Assembly (NCBI RefSeq): GCF_002358085.1
Contig: NZ_NTJD01000001.1
Coordinates: 372,001 to 436,000 of the forward strand
Reading direction: 5' to 3'
Length of the DNA: 64,000 nt
DNA from: Pseudothioclava arenosa
GTDB taxonomy: Bacteria > Pseudomonadota > Alphaproteobacteria > Rhodobacterales > Rhodobacteraceae
Below are positions 40,984 to 48,875 of the stretch, piece by piece (positions within the stretch are counted from its first letter, which is position 1; each line of letters opens with the position of its first letter). Position numbers and translations under genes: made by a program. Below the pieces are notes generated by a model. It did no database searches. It saw only the letters and a list, made by a program, of their open reading frames with translations, and was not told where the DNA came from.

Positions 40984-41445
40984 GTGGGCGACCGTATTGG
41001 CTCTTATCTCAAGAAACACACAGAGGCGCTGGTCAAGGACCTCGGGATCGAGCGCGCGGCCGAAATCTGCGGCAAGTCGAAGGCGACGCTGGGGCGCTAT
41101 TACTCCTCCGATACCGATAATGCCGAGCGTTACATGCCCGTCGACGTGGTGGCGCGGCTTGAGGCTGCGGCGAGCTTTCCGCATGTGACCCATGCGCTGG
41201 CGGATCTGTCCGGCGTCACTCTGTCATTCGAGAATGGCAAGAACGAGCCAACCAACGGGCATCTGAACTCGGATATCGTCGAGTTGAGCCAGCGCTTTGC
41301 CACGCTGATGAGCGAGTATCACCAGTCGATCGCCGACAACCTGATCTCGGTGAACGAGGCCAAGCGCCTGCTGGCCGAGACCCAGGCGCTTCAGCGCGTG
41401 CTGCTCGAGATGAAGCTGCGCCTCGAGGATGAATCCGCGATCTGA
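40984..41445 (+). CDS. Conserved-looking protein of unknown function with HTH-like N-terminus
   Basis: A 153-residue protein read from a GTG at 40984, chosen because AAGGAGGG (40970-40977) lies 6 bp before it. A longer frame from 40810 would add 58 residues unlike protein. Residues about 22-42 (ERAAEICGKSKATLGRYYS) look like a helix-turn-helix, and the C-terminal half (about 95-150) is predicted helical and possibly coiled coil. I do not recognise a family. It could be a small DNA-binding regulator. It stands alone; its stop abuts the convergent helicase stop. Confidence 0.7.
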   Translation: MGDRIGSYLKKHTEALVKDLGIERAAEICGKSKATLGRYYSSDTDNAERYMPVDVVARLEAAASFPHVTHALADLSGVTLSFENGKNEPTNGHLNSDIVELSQRFATLMSEYHQSIADNLISVNEAKRLLAETQALQRVLLEMKLRLEDESAI

Positions 41446-42777
41446 TCAGCCCTTGCGCCGCGGCGGCGCCGAGCCGCCCGCGGGTTTCTGGCTGCGCCGC
41501 ACGGGTTTCTTCGCGGCGGGTTTCGCGGCCTCGCTCGCGGCGGGCTTCGGCGCTTTCGGCTTGCGCTTGCCGACATTGGCCTTTTCCGCGGCGCGTTTTT
41601 GCTGCGAGGCGCGGTTGCGCGCATTCGGGCGCATTCCCTCGGGGTCTTCGTGCGGCGTGCCGCCGATCACCGGAATCTTGGCGCCCATCGCTTTTTCGAT
41701 CGCGCGCAGGTCGCCCATTTCCATCGGCCCGCAGAGCGCGACCGCCCGCCCGTCACGCCCCGCCCGCGCGGTGCGGCCGATGCGGTGGACGTAGTTTTCG
41801 GGCACGTTCGGCAGGTCGTAGTTATAGACATGCGCGACCAGCGGAATATCGAGTCCCCGCGCCGCCACGTCGGTTGCGACCAGCACCGCCAGATCGCCCG
41901 AGCGGAAGGCCGCCAGCGCGCGCTCGCGCTGGTTTTGCGACTTGTTGCCATGGATCGCCGCGACCGAGAAGCCCCAGTTCTCCAGCAGCCGCGCGAGCTT
42001 GTCGGCGCCGTGTTTCGTGCGCGAAAACACCAGTGCATGTTCGCCCTGGTGGCTGCCCAGATATTCGGCCAGCAGCGTCGCCTTTTCTTTTTGCGTGGTG
42101 AAATGTACGCCCTGCTCGATCTTGTCGGCGACCTTGCCGGGCGGCGCGGCCTCGACCCGGACCGGATCGCTCAGGTAGGTGCGCGCCAGTTCTTCCATCA
42201 GGGGCGGCATCGTCGCCGAGAACAGGAGCGTCTGGCGCTCTTCCGGGATCAGCTTGGCGATCTTGCGCAGCGCGTGGATAAACCCGATGTCGAGCATCTG
42301 GTCGGCCTCGTCCAGAACCAGATAGCGCGTCTCGGACAGCACCAGCGCGCGGCGGTCGAGCAGATCAAGCAGGCGCCCGGGCGTCGCGATCAGCACATCA
42401 GTGCCGCGCGCCAGCGCCTGTTCCTGCTTGTTGAGCGAGGCGCCGCCCACCACGCGCTGGATCGAGACCGGCGCGTCCTCGGCGAAAGCGGCGAGGTTCT
42501 CGTGGATCTGGCTGGCCAACTCGCGCGTCGGCGCGAGCACCAGCGCGCGCACGGTTTTCGGCGCGGGGCGTTTGCCAAAGGCGAGGATGCGCGTGATCAT
42601 CGGCAGGCCGAAGGCGGCGGTCTTGCCGGTGCCGGTCTGCGCCAGACCCAGCAGGTCGCGCCCCTTCACCACATGCGGGATCGCCTTGGTCTGGATCGGG
42701 GTCGGCCGGGTGAACCCCATCTTGGTCAGGTTCTCCACGAGGATCGGCGCGAGGCCCAGGTTTTCAAAGCTCATCAT
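41446..42777 (-). CDS. DEAD-box ATP-dependent RNA helicase (RhlE-like)
   Basis: A 443-residue DEAD-box helicase with the full motif set: Q motif GFTRPTPIQTKAIP, Walker A AQTGTGKT, PTRELA, TPGRLLDLL, DEAD in VLDEADQM, SAT, and HRIGRTARAG. The C-terminal tail after about residue 380 is lysine/arginine/alanine/proline-rich and disordered, as in RhlE types that act on ribosomal or messenger RNA. A double ATG makes the start 42777 or 42774. It follows dtd by 51 bp. Confidence 0.93.
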   Translation of the reverse strand: MMSFENLGLAPILVENLTKMGFTRPTPIQTKAIPHVVKGRDLLGLAQTGTGKTAAFGLPMITRILAFGKRPAPKTVRALVLAPTRELASQIHENLAAFAEDAPVSIQRVVGGASLNKQEQALARGTDVLIATPGRLLDLLDRRALVLSETRYLVLDEADQMLDIGFIHALRKIAKLIPEERQTLLFSATMPPLMEELARTYLSDPVRVEAAPPGKVADKIEQGVHFTTQKEKATLLAEYLGSHQGEHALVFSRTKHGADKLARLLENWGFSVAAIHGNKSQNQRERALAAFRSGDLAVLVATDVAARGLDIPLVAHVYNYDLPNVPENYVHRIGRTARAGRDGRAVALCGPMEMGDLRAIEKAMGAKIPVIGGTPHEDPEGMRPNARNRASQQKRAAEKANVGKRKPKAPKPAASEAAKPAAKKPVRRSQKPAGGSAPPRRKG

Positions 42778-42828
42778 CTGCCTTTCGCGCAGTTAAGGCA
42801 CCGCTCATGGGCGAGGGGGCAGGGGAAG

Positions 42829-43278
42829 TCAAGCGCGCTCGGCGGTATCCATCCAGATCGTGACTGGCCCCTGATTGAGCAGGCTGACGTCCATATCGGC
42901 ACCGAAGCGGCCGTTTTCAACCTGCAGCCCCAGATCGCGCAGCGCCTGCGAGAAATGCAGGTACAGCCGCTCGCCATCGGCGGGCGGGGCGGCTTGCGAA
43001 AAGCCGGGCCGGTTGCCGCGCGAAGTATCGGCGGCGAGCGTGAACTGGCTGACGACAAGGCAGCCGCCGCCGATATCTGCGACCGAGCGGTTCATCTTGC
43101 CGGCCTCGTCCTTGAAGATCCGCAGCTTCGAGATCCGCGCGGCGAGTTTTTCTGCCTCGGCCTCTCCATCACCCGCCATCGCGCACACAAGGATCAGGAG
43201 CCCTTGTTCGATTTCTCCGGTTTTCTCGCCATCAACCGTGACGCTTGCCTGAGTTACACGTTGGATAAGTGCTCGCAT
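42829..43278 (-). CDS. dtd: D-aminoacyl-tRNA deacylase
   Basis: A 149-residue proofreading enzyme that removes D-amino acids (and glycine from tRNA-Ala) mischarged on tRNA. The two active-site motifs are present: SQFTL near residue 78 and the Gly-cisPro NQGPVTIW near residue 137. The N-terminus [17 protein letters not shown] is canonical. It lies 10 bp after the zinc-ribbon gene and may belong to the same transcript. Confidence 0.96.
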   Translation of the reverse strand: MRALIQRVTQASVTVDGEKTGEIEQGLLILVCAMAGDGEAEAEKLAARISKLRIFKDEAGKMNRSVADIGGGCLVVSQFTLAADTSRGNRPGFSQAAPPADGERLYLHFSQALRDLGLQVENGRFGADMDVSLLNQGPVTIWMDTAERA

Positions 43279-43288
43279 CTGGGTCTTC

Positions 43289-44419
43289 CTAGCGCAGGGC
43301 GCCGCTTTCGTTGAGGTAATTCAGATAGGTCGCGCCGCCGATCAGGAGCGCCAGCGCCAGCACCGCGAAGGCGATCTTCCAGGCCGACCAGGGCCGGTCG
43401 CCACGCACCTGCCCGGTCTGCGCATTGACCACGAAGCGAAAGCTGCGACCGCGGTATTTGTAGGCCGCGGTCCAGATCGGCAGCAGCACGTGCTTGAAGG
43501 TTTCGGCGCGAAACTCCGGGTCGAGATGGGTGATGCGCTGCTCGTCGCCGCCGATGTCGCGGCGCACGTCGGACTGGAGCACATGAAACATCTCGGCGCG
43601 GGCCAGATGATGGGCCTCGTGCAGGTCGACCGTGTAGCCCTCGGCCTCGAAGCCGGCGAGGTAATCGGGCTGGTAGGGCGCCAGCGCCGACAGATCCCAG
43701 GGCCGCAGCGCGTCGATATATTCGGGCGGCAGCGAGCGCGCGGCATAGATCAGCACATCGTCGAAGAACCGCGCGACGCGGCCCTGCGCAAAGCTCCAGC
43801 GCACGCGGCGCACCCGCTCGCTGCGCATCTCGGAGCGGCCATTCACCCGCACCTGGCGCTGCCGCGTCTCATAGTAGTAATCGCCGCGCTGGCCGGTGTA
43901 GCTGGCGCGGCTGTCGGCGTCGAAGGTCCAGAACGGGGCGTAGATGCCGCGCATCCGCCGCCCCTTGCGCGCGTATTGCGCGAGCCCCGAGGGCGCGAAC
44001 CACAGCCGCCCGAGCCAGCGCGACAGCGCCTTGCGCGCCTCTTCCTCGCTCAGCACGAAGGGCAGCACGCCCTGCGGCTTCAGCAGCCGCCGCGTGCCGG
44101 TGTCGGTCACGACAGGCGTCGCGCAATAGGGGCATTCGGTGGCGTGATGCTCGCCCTCGAACTCGATCGTCGCGCCGCAATTCGGGCAGGAGGCAGTGCG
44201 TTGCTCCTCGCTCGCACTTTCAGGCAGGCGCGCGGTCAGCCCATCCTCCAGCGGCAGTTCGGCCAGCACCGCCATCCCGCGCCCGGTCGCGCGCGGAATA
44301 TCCTGCACATGGCCGCAATGATCGCAGATCAGCCGGGTCTGCCCCGGCTGGAACCGCAGATCGGCCCCGCAGGAATCGCAGGGATAATGGTGCTCGGCCT
44401 GAGGCCCCGGCGCGCTCAT
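43289..44419 (-). CDS. Zinc-ribbon membrane-anchored protein (TFIIB-type zinc ribbon)
   Basis: A 376-residue protein with two zinc ribbons at the N-terminus (CDSCG...CDHCG at about 14-37 and CPNCG...CPYC at about 78-100), a large middle domain and one C-terminal membrane helix ([20 protein letters not shown]). Such proteins are often mislabelled as helicase PriA-like; no helicase motif is present. The architecture recalls YdjG of Bacillus, which anchors an SPFH partner at the membrane. It is followed 6 bp upstream in the genome by an SPFH gene on the same strand, which supports a joint complex. Confidence 0.8.
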   Translation of the reverse strand: MSAPGPQAEHHYPCDSCGADLRFQPGQTRLICDHCGHVQDIPRATGRGMAVLAELPLEDGLTARLPESASEEQRTASCPNCGATIEFEGEHHATECPYCATPVVTDTGTRRLLKPQGVLPFVLSEEEARKALSRWLGRLWFAPSGLAQYARKGRRMRGIYAPFWTFDADSRASYTGQRGDYYYETRQRQVRVNGRSEMRSERVRRVRWSFAQGRVARFFDDVLIYAARSLPPEYIDALRPWDLSALAPYQPDYLAGFEAEGYTVDLHEAHHLARAEMFHVLQSDVRRDIGGDEQRITHLDPEFRAETFKHVLLPIWTAAYKYRGRSFRFVVNAQTGQVRGDRPWSAWKIAFAVLALALLIGGATYLNYLNESGALR

Positions 44420-44425
44420 CGCGGC

Positions 44426-45544
44426 TTACCCCGCGGGCGGGGGCGGCGGCTGGATGGTGAAAAGTTGCGCGAGTTCGGCGATGTCATCGGCCTTGAGCCA
44501 GCCGTCCTGCCCGGGCGTCCAGACCAGCGTGTCGCGGGTCAGGCTGCCGTCCGAGACCATCCGGCCCAGATGCCCGCGCCCGAAAGGCCCGGTGGCCGCG
44601 CCATTCGCCGCCACGTGCCAGACCTTTTCAACGGCGGGCGGCAGCGGCGGCGGCGCGATCTGGGTCGGTTGGGCGGCGATTTGCGGCTGCGCGCCCCAAG
44701 GCCCGGCAACCTGCCCGGCCATCTGCTGGCCGATGCCCAGCCCAAGCCCCGCGCCGATCGCGGCCCCCACGCCCGAGCCCGGCTGCGCCAGCCCCTCGGC
44801 GGCGTTGAACAGCATGTAGCGGCCCAGGTCGCCCACAATCCCCATCGAGGTGCGCTTGTCCAGAACCGCCTCGACGGCCTCGGGCAAGCTGATGTTTTCG
44901 ATGTAGAATTCCGGGATCGTGAGGCCGTATCCGCCGATCGTCGGGGCAATCGCCGTGGCGATCATCTTGCCCAGATCGGCGGTGTTCGCCGCCATATCGA
45001 GCACCGGAATATTGGCCCGCGCGATCACCCGCGAGAATTCCTGCACGATCACGTTGCGGATCTGGAAGCTGATCTCGTCGGCGGTGAACTCGCCATCCGT
45101 GCCGACGATTTCGGTCATGAATTTCGCCGGGTCCGAGACCCGCATCGAATAGGTGCCGAAGGCGCGCAGGCGGACCGGGCCGAACTCGGGGTCGCGGCAG
45201 ATGATCGGGTTTTTCGTGCCCCATTTCAGGTTGTTGAAGCGGGTGGTGTTGACGAAATAGATCTCGGATTTGAAGGGCGAGCGGAAGCCGTGATCCCAGT
45301 GCTGCAGCGTCGTCAGCACCGGCATGTTGTTGGTTTCCAGCATGTAGAGCCCGGGGCCGAAGACATCGGCGATCTGGCCTTCATGGACGAAAACCGCCGC
45401 CTGACCCTCGCGCACCGTCAGCTTGGCGCCGTATTTGATCGCGTGGCCTTCGCGCTCGAACCGCCAGACCATCGTGTCGCGGCTGTCGTCGACCCAGTGG
45501 ATCACGTCGATGAATTCGCCGGTGAGAAAATCGAGAATACCCAT
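44426..45544 (-). CDS. SPFH-domain protein with C-terminal GYF_2-like domain (YdjI type)
   Basis: A 372-residue protein. The SPFH/band 7-like part covers about residues 30-240 (virion-core/YdjI type: VHEGQIADVFGPGLYMLETN, GTYSMRVSDPAKFM). A glycine/proline/glutamine-rich linker follows, then a GYF_2-like module at about 305-365 (GAATGPFGRGHLGRMVSDG, TLVWTPGQDGW). SPFH proteins organise membrane microdomains and GYF_2 modules bind proline-rich peptides. There is no evident membrane helix, so it probably depends on its zinc-ribbon neighbour. Confidence 0.85.
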   Translation of the reverse strand: MGILDFLTGEFIDVIHWVDDSRDTMVWRFEREGHAIKYGAKLTVREGQAAVFVHEGQIADVFGPGLYMLETNNMPVLTTLQHWDHGFRSPFKSEIYFVNTTRFNNLKWGTKNPIICRDPEFGPVRLRAFGTYSMRVSDPAKFMTEIVGTDGEFTADEISFQIRNVIVQEFSRVIARANIPVLDMAANTADLGKMIATAIAPTIGGYGLTIPEFYIENISLPEAVEAVLDKRTSMGIVGDLGRYMLFNAAEGLAQPGSGVGAAIGAGLGLGIGQQMAGQVAGPWGAQPQIAAQPTQIAPPPLPPAVEKVWHVAANGAATGPFGRGHLGRMVSDGSLTRDTLVWTPGQDGWLKADDIAELAQLFTIQPPPPPAG

Positions 45545-45554
45545 CGGGGCCTCC

Positions 45555-46535
45555 TTAGCTTTCGCCGCCCATCAGTTCGGCGGCAATCGTCTGGACAATC
45601 GGGCGCGCCTCGGCCTCGGTCATGCCGGGGGTCAGGCGCGGGTCGTAAAGCATGCGCAGCAACAACTCGTCATGGCGCGTCAGCAGCGCGAATTCCTCGT
45701 CATCGTTGAAGATCGAGGGGCGCGCGCGCGGGCTGTCATTGGCCAGCCCCATGCCCTGCGCCAGTTCTTCGTGGATGCACGAGATGCGCATGCGGTCGGG
45801 ATGCTCGCCACGGATCACGGCGACGACGCGGTCGTACTCGGGCGAATTGCCCGAGGAAAACGCGAAGGCCACGCAGAAGGTGGTGGGCGCGAGCCCGGTG
45901 ATCGCGGAGACCGAGGCATCGTCGATCCCCGGCACCAGTTGGCGCAGACGCGGGGCAGCGGCGCGGCGTTCGTCCTCGTTCAGCACCAGCACGGTGAAGT
46001 TGCCGGGGCCCGAGCCGAAGCTGACCGGATGCCCCGAGGCGCGGCGCAACTGCCCGGCATAGGCCGAGATCGCGCTGCGGTCGGCGCGGCGTTGCGCCAG
46101 CGGGATCGAGGGGCCGAACTCGACGCTCATGCGCACGGGTTTGACCCAGCGGCGCAGGCGCGAGGCCTGCTGTTCCGCGACAAACCCGCCACCACGCGCG
46201 GAATATTCGTCATAAAGCGCGATGCGGATGAAATCCTCGGCGAGCTGGCGCGCGGTAAAGGGCGCGTCGCGCGGTGCCACGTCCTGGCGCAGCAGGCCCT
46301 GCGATTCCAGCGCCCGGCCGACGCGCGTCAGATATTCGCGCATCGCCGCGCTTTCCGCCGAGGGCGGCACCACCTCGCCGTCACGCGCGCCGCCGGGGGC
46401 AGGCGTGGGCAGCGGCGAGGTCTTGGGCGCGGTCGGGGGCGCGCCGAAGGGCATGCCCTCGCAGCCCGCGAGCAGCCCGGCGAGCGCCACAACGCTTGCC
46501 GCGCGCATCAGAGCTGCGAACACCCCCGCGCGCAT
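45555..46535 (-). CDS. DUF2927 lipoprotein, possible metalloprotease-like
   Basis: A 326-residue protein with a lipoprotein signal (lipobox LLAGC, Cys25), a proline-rich linker and a DUF2927-type domain. It contains HEELAQGMGLANDS followed by FNDDEEFALLTRHDELLLRM, where the HE and later acidic/histidine residues resemble a zinc-peptidase site; catalysis is unproven. It should face the periplasm. It lies 3 bp after the TelA gene and 10 bp before the SPFH gene. Confidence 0.82.
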   Translation of the reverse strand: MRAGVFAALMRAASVVALAGLLAGCEGMPFGAPPTAPKTSPLPTPAPGGARDGEVVPPSAESAAMREYLTRVGRALESQGLLRQDVAPRDAPFTARQLAEDFIRIALYDEYSARGGGFVAEQQASRLRRWVKPVRMSVEFGPSIPLAQRRADRSAISAYAGQLRRASGHPVSFGSGPGNFTVLVLNEDERRAAAPRLRQLVPGIDDASVSAITGLAPTTFCVAFAFSSGNSPEYDRVVAVIRGEHPDRMRISCIHEELAQGMGLANDSPRARPSIFNDDEEFALLTRHDELLLRMLYDPRLTPGMTEAEARPIVQTIAAELMGGES

Positions 46536-46538
46536 GGA

Positions 46539-47708
46539 TCAGGCAGCCCCGCCGCCGGCACGGGCCGAGGCCAGCGTGTCGCGCAGCTTCGCCTCGAGCG
46601 CGACCAGCTCGGTCTCGGCCTCGGCGCGCTTGCGCTTGCCCTCGTCGGCGATGCGCAGGCTGTCCTCGATCGTGGCGATCAGCTCGGCATTGGCGGTTTT
46701 CACCGCCTCGATGTCGAAAACGCCGCGCTCCATTTCGGTGCGCACGACCTCATTGGTCTGACGCAGGTTCTTCGCATTTGCGGTCAGCAGCTCGTTGGTC
46801 AGATCGCCCGCCTCGCGTACGGCTTCGGCCGCCTCGCGCGAGCGCTGGATCGTCACCGCCTGCGCCAGCTGGGTTTCCCAAAGCGGCACGGTGTTGACCA
46901 GAGTCGAGTTGATCTTGGTCACCAGCGATTTGTCGTTTTCCTGCACCAGCCGGATCGAGGGCAGCGACTGCATCGTCACCTGCCGCGTCAGCTTCAGGTC
47001 ATGGACGCGGCGTTCCAGATCATCGCGCGCGGCGCGCAGGTCGCGCAGTTCCTGCGCGCGCAGGATCTTGTCGTTCTCCGCGGCGCCTTCGATTGCGGCC
47101 TCTTTCGCCGGGATGTCGGTCGCGTCGATCTGTTTCAGCTTTTCCTCGCCCGCGGCGATGTAAAGTGCGAGTTCGTCGTAGAAATTCAGCGTCTTGTCAT
47201 AGAGCAGGTCGAGCGACTTGATGTCTTTCAGCAGCTTGTGCTCGTGGCCCAGCAGCTCGTCGGTGATGCGGTCGATCTGGCCCTGCACCTCTTCGAAACG
47301 GGCGAGGAACTTGGCGAAGGGTGCCGCGCGCCCGATCACTTTTTCCCACCACGAGCGTTCGCGGCGCACGTCCAGTTCCGAGACCGAGAAGCCGCGCAGC
47401 GTGGTCACGATCCCGCGCAGGCTGTCGCCGGCGGGGCCGACATCCTTGTTCTTCACGTCGGAAAGCATCGCCTGGCTGATCACCTGCAATTCGCCCTGCG
47501 CGCGCGAGCCGAAGCGCACGATCGAGCCCGAGTCGGTCAGGTCGATCTCGGCCATGCGGGCGCGGATGCCCTCGGCCAGATCGGGCGTGGCCTCGGCCAG
47601 CGGCACCACCGCATTGGCGGCGGTGGGCTCGGGCAGGACCACGGCGGTTACGGCCTCGATCTCGGCCAGCGCGGTCTCGGCCTTGGTGCGGATGGTGTCA
47701 CTCATCAA
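46539..47708 (-). CDS. Toxic anion resistance protein TelA family
   Basis: A 389-residue, mostly helical cytoplasmic protein of the TelA/KlaA (PF05816) family. Typical blocks are WWEKVIGRAAPFAKFLARFE, QDRI-type helix near 150, and SLPSIRLVQENDKSLVTKIN followed by VPLWETQLAQAV. The family name comes from plasmid tellurite resistance, but chromosomal copies are usually linked to membrane or envelope stress. It pairs with the XpaC-like gene 15 bp upstream, a common association. The start is either of two adjacent ATGs. Confidence 0.88.
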   Translation of the reverse strand: MMSDTIRTKAETALAEIEAVTAVVLPEPTAANAVVPLAEATPDLAEGIRARMAEIDLTDSGSIVRFGSRAQGELQVISQAMLSDVKNKDVGPAGDSLRGIVTTLRGFSVSELDVRRERSWWEKVIGRAAPFAKFLARFEEVQGQIDRITDELLGHEHKLLKDIKSLDLLYDKTLNFYDELALYIAAGEEKLKQIDATDIPAKEAAIEGAAENDKILRAQELRDLRAARDDLERRVHDLKLTRQVTMQSLPSIRLVQENDKSLVTKINSTLVNTVPLWETQLAQAVTIQRSREAAEAVREAGDLTNELLTANAKNLRQTNEVVRTEMERGVFDIEAVKTANAELIATIEDSLRIADEGKRKRAEAETELVALEAKLRDTLASARAGGGAA

Positions 47709-47723
47709 TCCCTCCTTCGGGTT

Positions 47724-48653
47724 TTACTCTTGCGGGCTGCGCCGGGGCGCCAGTGCCAGCCCCTCGCGGGCGAGCCGGTCGCGCAGCACGTCGATTTCGA
47801 TCTCGAGCCCCTCGCGGCCATTGGCGATCAGTGAACGGGTGCGAGCGGTGAAATTGGCTTCCAGGTCATCCAGCAACGCCACGTAATCGGCGCGCGCCTG
47901 AGCATCGCGGGTTTGGCCCCAGAACTCCACGAACTTCACGCTCGCGTCACGCGCGCCCATCAGATAGACGCCCATGTAGCGCCGCGCGGCGGAGAGGTCG
48001 GCGGGGTCTTCTTCGACGGCGCGGAACAGCTCGCGCGCGGTGGCGCCAAAGCGTTCGACCCGCGCGCCAAGGTCGCGGTCGCGGGTGCCCGCGATCACCT
48101 CGCGCATCGAGTCGAGGTATTTCTCGCCCTCGGCGACGATCCGCGCGACGCGCTCTTGCTGAAATTCGTCGACCCCTTCGAGGCCCTTGTTCTTCATCGG
48201 ATCGAGGCCAAAGGCGGCAAGGCCCAGCCCCGCGCCGATCACGCCCACGGCGAGCGCGCCGATCAGCCCCATGTCGGGGGATTGCGCGCCCAGCCCAAGC
48301 CCCAGCCCGAACAGGATCGCGCCGAGGATCTTGCGCGGAAAGGCGGGGCGGCGTGCGACACGGCGCGCGTCATAGGCGGCCTCGGCGCGCAGCCCTTCGC
48401 GGGTCAGCATCGCGGCGAGACCGATCAGCACAAAGGCGCCGATCGCACGCGCGAGCCACTCGGGGCCCGAGCCGAAGGCCGTGAACAGGACGGGCGCGGC
48501 GGCCAGCGTAATCCAGAACGGGCGGTTTTCATGCGGATGGCGTGGTGGCGCGGGGGGCTTTGCCGCGATCTCGCGCCCGCCCAGATCGCGCGCGCCAGAG
48601 TCGCGCCCGGGGCCGGGTTGCGGGCTGTATTTGCCGCCGAAGCGTTCCGCCAT
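47724..48653 (-). CDS. XpaC-like membrane protein (5-bromo-4-chloroindolyl phosphate hydrolysis family)
   Basis: A 309-residue protein with a disordered N-terminus (residues 1-45), four hydrophobic segments between about 45 and 155, and a helical cytoplasmic C-terminal domain (about 165-305) typical of the XpaC family (KYLDSMREVIAGTRD, RYMGVYLMGARDASVKFVE). Despite the family name, enzymatic activity is not established; XpaC usually accompanies TelA. I chose ATG 48653, the first with sense; the longer frame overlaps a small open frame upstream. Confidence 0.82.
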   Translation of the reverse strand: MAERFGGKYSPQPGPGRDSGARDLGGREIAAKPPAPPRHPHENRPFWITLAAAPVLFTAFGSGPEWLARAIGAFVLIGLAAMLTREGLRAEAAYDARRVARRPAFPRKILGAILFGLGLGLGAQSPDMGLIGALAVGVIGAGLGLAAFGLDPMKNKGLEGVDEFQQERVARIVAEGEKYLDSMREVIAGTRDRDLGARVERFGATARELFRAVEEDPADLSAARRYMGVYLMGARDASVKFVEFWGQTRDAQARADYVALLDDLEANFTARTRSLIANGREGLEIEIDVLRDRLAREGLALAPRRSPQE

Positions 48654-48658
48654 CGCCC

Positions 48659-48742
48659 TCACACGCCTCCGGTCAGGGCGACCGACAGCGTCAGCGCCAG
48701 AAGGAGATAGAAGGCAATGCGCTGCATGGCCGTGCGTGACAT
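48659..48742 (-). CDS. Putative 27-residue single-span membrane peptide upstream of xpaC
   Basis: A 28-codon frame, ATG at 48742 and TGA at 48659, ending 5 bp before the XpaC start on the same strand. The product has a short basic N-terminus (MSRTAMQR) followed by one hydrophobic helix (IAFYLLLALTLSVALTGG). A GGGGGCGG stretch about 5 bp ahead could serve as a ribosome site. The close packing to xpaC and the clean hydrophobic character support a real small membrane protein, but at this length chance cannot be excluded. Confidence 0.45.
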   Translation of the reverse strand: MSRTAMQRIAFYLLLALTLSVALTGGV

Positions 48743-48875
48743 ATCCGCCCCCAGAACGGGCGGCCCCGCCACCCAATCGCCTCAACTATAGGGGTAGGGG
48801 GGCAGGGGCGCTAGGGCCGTGGGCGAAAAAACGCCGCCCGGCCCGTGCCTTGGCAGGTCCTGCGCGGGGTTTCGC

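Noticed and set aside
43289-44419. Primosomal helicase PriA-like protein
   Set aside because: Only the zinc ribbons are shared; there are no Walker or helicase motifs and a membrane helix is present.
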